From: Ferruginibacter sp.
GTDB lineage: Bacteria > Bacteroidota > Bacteroidia > Chitinophagales > Chitinophagaceae
DNA length: 43,869 bases
Assembly (NCBI GenBank): GCA_025352695.1
Contig: JANXSK010000234.1
Coordinates: 1-43,869, forward strand
Direction: 5' to 3'
In this document: piece by piece, positions 35,821 to 43,869 of the stretch
How the letters are laid out: the number at the start of each line of letters is the position of its first letter
Position numbering within the stretch: position 1 is the first letter of the stretch
Program-made: the position numbers and the translations under genes
Notes under the pieces: model-generated
Told to the model about the DNA's origin: nothing
Database searches by the model: none
The model's input: only the letters and a program-made list of their open reading frames with translations

Positions 35821-36242
35821 AAGAAAAGTTAAATTGTTTAATGGTAATAGATGACGATGCACCTACAAATTTTATCAATACAATGATTATTGAAGAAGCT
35901 AATTGCACACGCCATCTTGAAATATTAGATAGTGGCATTAAAGCCCTGAATTATCTACAGAAGTCAGGTAAAATGGTAGACCAACAAAACTCGAAAATAC
36001 TACCAGATATTATATTTCTGGATCTTAATATGCCCCGGATGAATGGATGGGAATTTTTGGATGAATATAAAAAGATAATGAATAATTTCTGCATTAAGCC
36101 AATTATTATAATGCTAACAACTTCAATAAATCCAGATGATAAAAAACGGGCTGAATCTATTTTGGAAGTTGCTGGATTTGAGAATAAGCCACTAACAGCA
36201 GAAATGATACAAAGAGTAGTTGAAACATATTTAACTATATAA
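35817..36242 (+). CDS. Stand-alone CheY/Rcp1-like response regulator
   Basis: A 141-residue single receiver domain. The acidic pocket (VIDDD at 10-14), the phospho-acceptor D69 in FLDLNMPRMNGWEF, the LTTS switch Thr/Ser and the conserved Lys in FENKPLT are all present. There is no DNA-binding or enzymatic output domain, so it must act through protein contacts or as a phosphate shuttle. ATGA overlap with the kinase gene shows translational coupling and a one-to-one partnership. The long loop QKSGKMVDQQNSKILPDI resembles receivers paired with phytochrome-like kinases. It ends convergent to the outer-membrane protein gene. Confidence 0.93.
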   Translation: MKEKLNCLMVIDDDAPTNFINTMIIEEANCTRHLEILDSGIKALNYLQKSGKMVDQQNSKILPDIIFLDLNMPRMNGWEFLDEYKKIMNNFCIKPIIIMLTTSINPDDKKRAESILEVAGFENKPLTAEMIQRVVETYLTI

Positions 36243-36338
36243 ATTATTAATTTATAATTACAATAGAGGCTCGTAATGTAATCTGCATTTAATTCATTTA
36301 ACTAAACCATAATTATAAAGAATCAATATGGGAGGTGT

Positions 36339-37883
36339 TTAAAATTTAAATCCAACACTTGCAATAATATTACCCCGTTGATTTTTTATGTTGGCAAATG
36401 TATTGTCTTTATCTGCTAATCGGTAGGGGAAATTTACATCTTTGTTAAATGAATGAACATAGGTTAAATCAATAAAAAATCCTTTGTTGCGATAACCAAC
36501 ACCACCGCTGACCAACATTTTATTTGATTTTAGCAAAGCATCTTTATAAGGATTGGTATAATAGGCAAAACCAAGCCTGGCCATGATCACATTAAATTTT
36601 AATTCTCCTCCAAGCCTGAAATTAAATGCTCCTTTATACTGGTCTCTTATCACCTGGTTTAAAGTGGTATAATATTCCTTTTCTCCGGCTGTAGGTGTTT
36701 GATTTGCACTGTAAAAAGAAGATGCACTGTGGCGAACATATTCAATATCGGCAGTAATAAATCCTTTTTGTTGTTTCACATTTTCTATTTCTCTTAAAAC
36801 ATAACTGCCACTTACCATCATTTTCCAAGGTGTTAGTAATGAATAATTACTTTCACCAGGTACACCATTTGTAAATAGGGTAGATGATACATTTCTGATG
36901 CCTTTGTAATTTTCTGTATTTACTTCCAAATCAATTTTTCGCCTGTCTTTTAAAGTAAACATATAACTAGGTGTATGCACAGCAAAACCTACTCGTATGT
37001 TTTCTGTAGGCTTAAATATAAAACCAAGTTTAGCATTTACACCAACTCCCTTGGTAGAAAAATTATCAACATAATTAAAATAACCAAAATTATTATTCGT
37101 GTTGGAAGATGTATCGCTTTCTCTAAATGTAGTTGTACTGTTGTAATTAACTATTGGCACTCCAACGCTAAACCCAAACATAAACTTATCATTTTTATTT
37201 GTTGCGTAGCCTAGTGCAACTTCGTACATTCCACCTTTTGTTTCAATAATATTTTGTTGAAGCAATGCACTTCCATTTGCCAATATAAACTCAGGTAATG
37301 CCTTAACCCTGTTTCCACTAAAAGTATCTATTAAGTAGGTATACAATGCTGGTGCAGCACCATATGCATATTGAGGGTCGTTTAGTATATCTTCTACGGT
37401 TCCTTTGCTTAAACCTTTTATCGCCTGCTCTGCAAATTGTTCACTGTGGGAACTGTAATTATTGTAACCAGAATACTGTATTCTGTTATTATAATTGGCA
37501 GTTTGTGTAATTACAAAACTAATTGCTTGACTGCTTTTTGGCTTATAACGGTTAGTTGCACCATACACAAGTCCAATTGGTCCTAAAAGTGTGAAGTCGC
37601 TTTTACTACTCTTTAGTTTGGTATCCCTAAAATTGCTATTGTTGTTGTTAAAATAAAAGTTGGGAGTGAAAACAAACTCTCCTGTTTTAAAATTTCCAAG
37701 TCCTGCAGGATTTACAAATGTGGCTGTAATATCTCCGCCCAATGAACCCATTGCACCACCAATTGCAAGGCTTCGGGCAGTACCATTTTGTGGAAAAAAA
37801 GAATAACGCAATACATCTTCAGGTATTTGAGCATACGCGTAAGCTCCTATCAATAAAACAGGCAGCAATAAATACTTTTTCAT
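36339..37883 (-). CDS. FadL/OmpP1-like outer-membrane protein
   Basis: A 514-residue protein from the chosen ATG, whose first 19 residues (MKKYLLLPVLLIGAYAYAQ) form a signal peptide. The mature part begins with RYSFFPQNGTARSLAIGGAM and GGDITATFVNPAGLGNF, typical of the N-terminal plug of FadL/OmpP1/TodX-type channels, followed by alternating aromatic and polar strands ending in a terminal Phe (ASVGFKF). It is probably a 14-strand barrel for hydrophobic compounds; the substrate is unknown. An in-frame ATG 57 bases upstream would put extra residues in front of the signal peptide and is rejected. It follows the Asn/Tyr-rich lipoprotein gene by 74 bases on the same strand and may share its transcript. 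Confidence 0.86.
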   Translation of the reverse strand: MKKYLLLPVLLIGAYAYAQIPEDVLRYSFFPQNGTARSLAIGGAMGSLGGDITATFVNPAGLGNFKTGEFVFTPNFYFNNNNSNFRDTKLKSSKSDFTLLGPIGLVYGATNRYKPKSSQAISFVITQTANYNNRIQYSGYNNYSSHSEQFAEQAIKGLSKGTVEDILNDPQYAYGAAPALYTYLIDTFSGNRVKALPEFILANGSALLQQNIIETKGGMYEVALGYATNKNDKFMFGFSVGVPIVNYNSTTTFRESDTSSNTNNNFGYFNYVDNFSTKGVGVNAKLGFIFKPTENIRVGFAVHTPSYMFTLKDRRKIDLEVNTENYKGIRNVSSTLFTNGVPGESNYSLLTPWKMMVSGSYVLREIENVKQQKGFITADIEYVRHSASSFYSANQTPTAGEKEYYTTLNQVIRDQYKGAFNFRLGGELKFNVIMARLGFAYYTNPYKDALLKSNKMLVSGGVGYRNKGFFIDLTYVHSFNKDVNFPYRLADKDNTFANIKNQRGNIIASVGFKF

Positions 37884-37957
37884 GGCATAACTATTATGGG
37901 ATGCCGGTTTATTAAACCTGCAAAAGATTTTAGAAAACATAGTTTGAATACTGTTTT

Positions 37958-38695
37958 TTAATTAGGTCTTGTAATTCTACTGCCTCCAGATGAACTGCTG
38001 CCTGAAGAAGAATTAGAGCTGCTGGCAGGGGGTGGTGTATAAGTTCTCTCAGTTGTTGTATTGCGGTTGTTATTATTACTATAATTGCTGTTATTAGATG
38101 ATGGAGATAACACTTTATCTAAAACATTTCCCAAAACGCTTGTTCTACTGCCATTGTTATTGTTATAACTTCTTACTGGTTTTGCAGCGGGTATAGACAT
38201 TGATGGAGTATTGGCATTATTATACTTATTGTTGTAACCAGTAAGATTTGTTACCCTTGGAGTTGAATTTATTAGCAATGTTGCCGGTTTCATATAAACT
38301 GGATAAGGATTATAAAAGGGATTATAATAATAATCATTAAAGTAAATATTATTAAAATTGCCATAATTACCTAAATAACTATTCATTCCATAATAACCAT
38401 GGTTACCGTTAAACCTATTATAATTCAAATAATTATAAGGGCTGTAACCATAATCATTATTCAAATATCTCCACCTTGAATCAGCAATACCCATGCGGAT
38501 CATTCTATCTTCGCCATTATAATACACATCCTGCTGCTGATGCCTTTCTTCATCTCTGGTATTTATTTGTACTTCATCGTAGGTACGGGAAGGAGAATAA
38601 TATACATCATCAGGTGTTTGACCAGTTTTATACATGGTAGAGCAGCTTGTAAATGTAGCTACAAAAACAGCCAAAATTAAAAGTTTCGTTTTCAT
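37958..38695 (-). CDS. Asn/Tyr-rich putative lipoprotein
   Basis: A 245-residue protein with a lipoprotein-type signal (MKTKLLILAVFVATFTSC, lipid-bearing Cys at residue 18). After an acidic stretch with DDVYYSPSRTYDEVQ, the middle is dominated by Asn, Tyr, Phe, Gly and Pro (about residues 75-140). The end is a low-complexity Ser/Asn/Gly run with RTYTPPP. I recognise no characterised family; Bacteroidota have many such rapidly changing surface lipoproteins. The composition suggests an unstructured surface-exposed chain or an envelope structural protein. Upstream of the FadL-like gene, so a joint role is possible. Confidence 0.72.
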   Translation of the reverse strand: MKTKLLILAVFVATFTSCSTMYKTGQTPDDVYYSPSRTYDEVQINTRDEERHQQQDVYYNGEDRMIRMGIADSRWRYLNNDYGYSPYNYLNYNRFNGNHGYYGMNSYLGNYGNFNNIYFNDYYYNPFYNPYPVYMKPATLLINSTPRVTNLTGYNNKYNNANTPSMSIPAAKPVRSYNNNNGSRTSVLGNVLDKVLSPSSNNSNYSNNNNRNTTTERTYTPPPASSSNSSSGSSSSGGSRITRPN

Positions 38696-38761
38696 GATAA
38701 TTTGTTTAAAATATTTGTTAGGTGAAGTTACTATTTTTGTCTCGTTTTATATAAGATTGTG

Positions 38762-38788
38762 TTGATTGTATTGATTGTATTAATTGTA
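38762..38788. repeat. Three tandem copies of a nine-base repeat
   Basis: TTGATTGTA, TTGATTGTA, TTAATTGTA follow each other without gaps in the divergent region between the lipoprotein gene and proS. The third copy differs by one base. They may be a slippage-prone microsatellite or repeated binding sites. Confidence 0.6.
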
Positions 38789-38956
38789 TATAAAAATTAT
38801 TATACAAAATAAATCAACAATTGGGCAAGTTGTTGTTAAAGATGTGTAAAAAAACTAATAACTGTTAGCTTTTTTTCTTAAGAGTAATAAAACAAGTAAC
38901 AATGAATAAACAATTAAACAAAATACCAACCATTAAACAATAATAAAAAACAATAA

Positions 38957-40435
38957 ATGAGCAAAGAAATTACAAGCAGGGTAGTAGATTATTCTCAATG
39001 GTATAACGACTTAATTATAAAAGGCGGTCTTGCCGATTATAGTGCGGTGAGGGGTTGCATGGTTATAAAACCATATGGCTATGCTATATGGGAAAATATG
39101 AGGGATCAGTTAGATAAAATGTTTAAAGAAACTGGACATGAAAATGCTTATTTTCCATTGTTTGTTCCCAAAAGCTTATTTGAAGCGGAAGAAAAAAATG
39201 CGGAGGGGTTTGCTAAAGAGTGCGCTATTGTAACGCATTATCGTTTGAAAGCTGATCCTGAAAATAAGGGGAAACTGATTGTTGATCCGGAAGCAAAACT
39301 AGAAGAAGAATTGGTTGTAAGGCCAACAAGCGAAGCCATTATATGGAATACCTATAAAGGATGGATTCAATCTTACAGGGATCTTCCTTTGCTGATCAAT
39401 CAATGGGCCAACGTTGTAAGATGGGAAATGCGTACCCGTTTATTTTTACGTACAGCCGAGTTTTTATGGCAGGAAGGACATACCGCACATGCTACCAAAC
39501 AGGAGGCTGTTGCCGAAACAGTACAAATGCTGGAAGTTTATGCAACATTTGCAGAAACATTTATGGCCATGCCGGTAATTAAAGGTGTAAAGTCTGCCAA
39601 TGAACGATTTGCCGGTGCTGAAGATACTTATTGCATTGAAGCTCTTATGCAGGACGGAAAAGCCCTGCAAGCAGGAACATCTCATTTTTTAGGACAAAAT
39701 TTTGCCAAAGCTTTTGATGTAAAATTTACAGACAAGGAAAATAAAGTTGATTACGTTTGGGCAACCAGTTGGGGAGTAAGTACCCGTTTAATTGGTGCTT
39801 TAGTAATGGCGCATAGTGATGACCAGGGACTGATTTTACCCCCCAAACTAGCACCGATACAAGTTGTTATCGTACCTATTTTTAAAGGAGAAGAACAAAA
39901 GCAATTGATTGATGAAAAGGTGATAATTTTTCAACAGCAATTAAAAGCAGCTGGTGTAAAAGTAAAATACGACGACAATGATAATAACAGACCGGGGTGG
40001 AAGTTTGCAGAGTATGAAATGAAAGGTGTACCTGTAAGAATAGCAATTGGCGTAAGAGATATTGCAAACAACGTGGTAGAAGTTGCACGCCGGGATACCA
40101 AAGAAAAAATGAGTATGAGTATTGACGGGCTGGCAGAAAATGTAATTAGTTTGTTAAATGATATTCAGGAAGCTATTTATATTAAAGCAAAATTTTTTAG
40201 AGATGCTCATATTACCAATGCCGATAACTGGGAGGATTTTATTCAGTTACTAGATGTAAAAACAGGTTTTATTGCAGCTCATTGGGATGGTACTACAGCA
40301 ACAGAAGATAAAATTAAAGAACTTACAAAAGCCACCATACGGTGTATACCATTGAATAATGCTGCTGAGGAAGGTGCATGTATTTTAACAGGTAATCTAA
40401 GCTCACAAAGAGTTTTGTTTGCAAGGGCTTATTAG
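38957..40435 (+). CDS. proS: Prolyl-tRNA synthetase, archaeal/eukaryal type
   Basis: Charges tRNA-Pro. It is 492 residues and lacks the insertion domain of the bacterial-type enzyme, as is common in Bacteroidota. Class II motifs are visible: motif 1 region [16 protein letters not shown], motif 2 region [19 protein letters not shown], motif 3 region in [13 protein letters not shown] (about residue 290), and RPTSEAIIW. The C-terminus is the family-typical VLFARAY. The Cys pattern of the C-terminal zinc knot seen in archaeal enzymes is incomplete here (RCIPL and ACILTG), suggesting that zinc is not bound. A hairpin terminator follows. Confidence 0.96.
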   Translation: MSKEITSRVVDYSQWYNDLIIKGGLADYSAVRGCMVIKPYGYAIWENMRDQLDKMFKETGHENAYFPLFVPKSLFEAEEKNAEGFAKECAIVTHYRLKADPENKGKLIVDPEAKLEEELVVRPTSEAIIWNTYKGWIQSYRDLPLLINQWANVVRWEMRTRLFLRTAEFLWQEGHTAHATKQEAVAETVQMLEVYATFAETFMAMPVIKGVKSANERFAGAEDTYCIEALMQDGKALQAGTSHFLGQNFAKAFDVKFTDKENKVDYVWATSWGVSTRLIGALVMAHSDDQGLILPPKLAPIQVVIVPIFKGEEQKQLIDEKVIIFQQQLKAAGVKVKYDDNDNNRPGWKFAEYEMKGVPVRIAIGVRDIANNVVEVARRDTKEKMSMSIDGLAENVISLLNDIQEAIYIKAKFFRDAHITNADNWEDFIQLLDVKTGFIAAHWDGTTATEDKIKELTKATIRCIPLNNAAEEGACILTGNLSSQRVLFARAY

Positions 40436-40475
40436 TTATTTACGCTACTGAAGGTATTGCCGTATATAAAAAAGT

Positions 40476-40511
40476 AAAAATCCCAGATCATATGTTGATC
40501 CGGGATTTTTT
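40476..40511. terminator. Bidirectional terminator between proS and the protease pseudogene
   Basis: Stem AAAAATCCC-A-GATCA / TGATC-C-GGGATTTTT with a single A-C mismatch and a five-base loop TATGT. A-run and T-run on the two sides allow use on both strands. Confidence 0.85.
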
Positions 40512-40540
40512 ATGATGCTATTTGTTTTATAGTTTCCAGT

Positions 40541-43500
40541 TTATTCTACAACTATTTTTTTGCTAAAGGAACCTTCAGAAAGATGTATTATTATATTGTA
40601 AATACCTTTTGCTTTTGTACCAAGCATCAGTTTATATACGCCATCAAATGCATTTACTTCCTCTTTTTGTTTTATTCGTTGGCCCGCAGCGTTTATTAAT
40701 TCCATAGATGCTTTATTTGAAGTGCCTGTAATATACAAGTTAATAAATTTTGTTGCAGGGTTTGGACTAACTGTAATTTCAATACCTGCAGCAAGGTTAA
40801 TACGAGCATTTTTAATTTCAGAATAAACTTCTCTGTTATCAATATCAATCTGGCGAATTCTGTAATAATAAATAAAAGTTGGTTGCACATATGGATCAAT
40901 AAAATTATAGTTTGAAATTAGGGAGGTGGTACCATTTCCATTTACCTATCCTATTTGTTTAAAAATAACTTCATCTGAACTTCTGTCAACACTAAATCCG
41001 TGGTTATTAATTTCCATTGAAGTATTCCATTTCAATTGTATATTTTTTTGTAATGGCTTTACCGTAAAGTTGATTAAAGTAACCGGTAAAGTAGTTGTTG
41101 GGGATACCAAAATAAATTGCGAAAAGCCTGTAAAATTACCTGAGTAAGCAATATAGCCAGTGGCTGCATCTTGGAGTACGGAGGGCGTTATTAACTCAGC
41201 ATCACTCGTATTTATTATACTGTTTAAATCAACACCATCTTTTACTTTTAAAATTTTAAGTGTTAGTATATTTGCTCTCCATGTTGCTAATTCTGCTGTA
41301 GTAAAATAAAAAGTGGCCTGGTAAGTAGCAGTTGTATTGGCAACGGCAGGACTAATTTGAAATACTTTTTGTGTACGTAAATAGGAGCCGCTTGTAGTAT
41401 TTAAAGCAACTGTACTCGTTCCGGCCTGTGTAATTTGTGCAGTAACATTTGTAAGGCCACCACTTAAATTTTTTAAAGAGGCTGTGATTTTTTTATTTTT
41501 ACTTTCTAAATTGTTAATGGCTGTACCGGTTCTTATATCATATCAATAAGTAATACTAACACCGGTTTCAATTGGGTATGGAAGTACAGTTATCGAGATG
41601 TTATCAATTAAAAATGGTGGGGTAACTCCTCCAGTATTATTATTAATCCATCTAAAACCCAGACTAAAAAAAGTTTGCTGAAGAGCTTCGGGTAAAACCA
41701 TGCTGCCTGTATTTGTAGAAGTTGGCTGGTTTTGATAAGTATATTTATTGCCCGAACCATCAGTTAAATAAGTAATGGTGTTATTATTAAAAGAATACAT
41801 TAAGGATCCGTAATCCAGATCGGTTCCCCCAACACTCTTATATAAAAATGACAAAGTAGGATTAGTATAACCAATCGTAGTTATTAAAGGAGTAATAGCA
41901 ACTGCATCCGAAGCCTGGTCTATTGAATAATCTAGTGGTTTAGATGGTTGTATTGTTTGTAATGTAAAGCGCACTGAATGTAACACCAGCACCTCCATTT
42001 GATCCCAGTGTCCACTTGTTAGTGCCAGCAGGTGTAATGAATGATCCGGTAAGCCATCCATTGGATTCATTGCCAGGAACACCAAAATTTTCATTATAAA
42101 TAGATATGGTTTTCGTTCCAAATTTTAGGTTATCATCATCAAGTACATTTATGATTACAGATTGTGCAGCACTCCCTCCTGAAACACCAGTACCAGCAAT
42201 GCTGTAATTTAAGACGATCGTTTTATTACCATCAACTTCAGCATTATCAAAAACCCTGATTTTTACATCTTTAAAATTATCACCAGCTGCAAAGTTTAGT
42301 GAAGGGGTTAAAAGTTGGTATTGAAAATTATTAATGGCAGTTCCGGTAGCAGTAATATGTACAGAAGCCGCTCCAGTTGCTTTATCTTCAACATTTAACG
42401 TTAAGTCCACATCCCGGTATCTTGGATAAATACCTGTGGTACCAGCTTCGGAAACATTTAAAGTACCCGTGCAATTTGTAAAAAAGATTTTATTGCTGCC
42501 CGCTACCGGTACATTTCCTACGGTTGAACTTGCAAGCGAAGTTCTTCAGGGACTGTTTAACATTACAGTTTGCATCCTGTCTACTTGTTTAGCGGTAAAA
42601 GTATTTAAAACAATATCATCAGTGTAATCCATATAGTTTTCAAACATTTCATCAGCAGTGCCACAGCTATTATTTTTTGTGTGGGTTGGTACACCATTAT
42701 TTGAGACAAAATGAATCGGCGTATCGTTGCAATAATCTTCACCACAAGTTGCATCACCCCAAATATGCCTTAACACAAAAAAATGACCAGATTCGTGCGT
42801 GAGTGTTTTTCCCAATCCATAACTGTTACCACATACTGCAGGAGAAAAAGTACTTCCAATAGTACCTGTAGCAATAATAATTTCCGCTTTATTAGCAGTT
42901 TCAGAACTTATTAAATCTGCCAAAGTAGATAAAGAAGGAAATGAAGCATACCCCAATAAATTATTTATACCTTTGGTAAGGTTTGGTATTTTCCATATAT
43001 TATATTAGTTATTTGAATTCCAACTAAAGGCAGGTTTTACAGTTGCATCTATATAAGTTGTTGTCCAGCCACTTACAGAATAATCTGTCCATCCAGGCAT
43101 ATTTCTATTTATTCTATCTATCCCCGGTTCTCCAAGTATACTGCCTCCCGGTTTTTTTTGCGCTAAAACAAACCGGATTCCTGTATTAATAGAAACTTCA
43201 TATTGACTATTAGAAAGATTGGCAAAATCTTTATTTAATTGAAGCAGTTGTTGGTTAATTGCAGCAGCATTTAGGTTTGGCGTTGTTCCAATTGCTTCTT
43301 CATTATTAATGATGTGAAATATTACAGGTATAGTATAATTTGCTGCTAGCACCCGATGTGCTTTTCTAGCCAGTATTTTTTTACTCATTACCGATTCAAA
43401 CTGTGCATCTGTTTCTGCATGTGAATGCTGTTTTCTGAATTCATTTATCACCTCAACTGTGTAACACCTTATTTCATTTTTTGAATTTTGGATGGAAAGA

Positions 43501-43580
43501 TTTTGTACCTGTTGAGCTTGTGTATTTTTACTTGTTGTAAAATAAATAAAAAGGATGCAGAGAATTTTAAAATACTTCAT
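40541..43580 (-). pseudogene. Decayed M43-family secreted metalloprotease with T9SS sorting domain
   Basis: The remains of a protein of about 1010 residues. A signal peptide leads to an M43 (pappalysin-type) domain with LTHESGHFFVLRHIWGD, matching HExxHxxxxxH, then DYCNDTP and NYMDYTDD. A Calx-beta-like stretch, an adhesin-type domain (about 41550-41970) and a C-terminal type A sorting domain (VSPNPATKFINLYI, GIYNIIIHLSEGSFSKKIVVE-type end) follow. In-frame stops lie at 43005-43007 (TAA, probably from Tyr), 42546-42548 (TGA, probably from Arg), 41543-41545 (TGA) and 40946-40948 (TAG, probably from Trp). A frameshift lies between about 41940 and 41980, where the frame ends in ITNNTTI and restarts with TIQPSKPLDY. 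Everything else remains readable. Such enzymes are exported by the type IX secretion system. An IS1595-family element starts about 140 bases upstream of the start codon. Confidence 0.9.
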
Positions 43581-43662
43581 TTTTATTTATTGCTTTATTT
43601 AAAACCAATTTTAAAGTAATTTACCTTTAATAATAATAGGATTAAGTAGAACGTTCACGGAA

Positions 43663-43670
43663 CAAACATA
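43663..43670 (-). promoter_or_regulatory. Possible -7 box of the protease pseudogene
   Basis: Reads TATGTTTG on the minus strand, 82 bases before the old start codon. It lies in the same short stretch that must contain the left end of the IS element, and no -33 element follows upstream, so it could be either the remnant promoter or chance. A 6-base inverted repeat AACAAA/TTTGTT (43661-43679) covers it. Confidence 0.25.
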
Positions 43671-43722
43671 GGATTTGTTTATAACTAATAATATTAGTAA
43701 CTTTATTCTAAATTATTTAGTT

Positions 43723-43869
43723 ATGTTTAAAGGTATAAATGCGATTGAATTTAGTAAACGCTTTCAAAGTAATGAAGACTGTTATCTCTATTTAATAGAG
43801 ATAAAATGGAATAAAGAATATCAATGTGTTCGTTGCTCTTGTAAAGAAAGCTATAAAGGAAGAACTTAT
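43723..43869 (+). mobile_element. IS1595-family transposase, 5' part cut by the window edge
   Basis: An open frame from ATG at 43723 to the last base gives 49 residues: an N-terminal FKGINAIEFSKRF segment, then EDCYLYLIEIKW, and the zinc-ribbon beginning CVRCSCKESYKGRTY. This is the N-terminal layout of IS1595-type (ISXO2-like) transposases. Terminal inverted repeats cannot be defined because only one end is inside the window. The element lies directly upstream of the broken protease gene, divergent from it. The transposase cannot be judged intact from here. Confidence 0.7.

Noticed and set aside
36238..36256. AT-only palindrome TATAAATT-ATT-AATTTATA at the end of the response regulator gene
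   Set aside because: It contains only A-T pairs, lacks a T-run and is expected by chance in such AT-rich DNA.
40541..43580. Stop-codon reassignment as an explanation of the broken protease
   Set aside because: TAA, TAG and TGA all occur inside the gene along with a frameshift, and other genes in the window end normally with these codons.

Overview
The window comes from an AT-rich Bacteroidota chromosome, most likely family Chitinophagaceae or a close relative. The lineage call rests on several things: a gliding/T9SS-type C-terminal sorting domain (in a broken protease), a beta-propeller/Y_Y_Y histidine kinase, an OstA-like/LptD pair of the Bacteroidota type, the archaeal/eukaryal-type prolyl-tRNA synthetase, and -7 boxes of the form TAnnTTTG with almost no Shine-Dalgarno sequences. 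This is inference from gene content; no rRNA is present to confirm it.

Layout. 0.1-2.1 kb: a BlaI-type repressor and M56 (BlaR1-like) metallopeptidase pair on the minus strand, with a candidate operator. 2.4-8.5 kb: membrane pyrophosphatase hppA, a small secreted protein with a duplicated motif, the NAD(P)H-hydrate repair enzyme nnr and the antiporter nhaA. 8.7-10.6 kb: a ThuA-like gene broken by one stop codon, followed by a DUF5009/HGSNAT-like acyltransferase. 10.7-18.2 kb: an envelope block with an OstA/LptA-like protein, an MCE/MlaD protein and a cell-wall amidase on the minus strand, diverging from lptD on the plus strand. 18.2-19.2 kb: a Kir-type potassium channel. 19.3-23.7 kb: a tightly packed operon of radical SAM/SPASM protein, Wzx-like flippase, glycosyltransferase and methyltransferase, with its own promoter-like box and terminator. 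23.8-28.6 kb: a FUSC-type membrane protein and Lon protease. 28.9-32.1 kb: a tRNA nucleotidyltransferase-like protein, a pRiA4b ORF-3-like protein and miaA. 32.5-36.2 kb: a large sensor kinase and a stand-alone response regulator with overlapping start/stop codons. 36.3-40.4 kb: a FadL-like outer-membrane protein, an Asn/Tyr-rich lipoprotein and proS. 40.5-43.6 kb: an M43-family T9SS-exported metalloprotease gene decayed by four stop codons and a frameshift. The right edge cuts into the 5' end of an IS1595-family transposase.

Most genes are housekeeping or envelope functions. Three things stand out. The radical SAM/flippase/glycosyltransferase/methyltransferase operon looks like a self-contained pathway for an unidentified surface glycan. 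Two genes, the ThuA-like one and the M43 protease, are still fully readable apart from point stop codons, so their loss looks recent. The protease lies about 140 bases from an IS element, which may have started its decay. I see no CRISPR array, prophage, tRNA, rRNA or obvious defence system.
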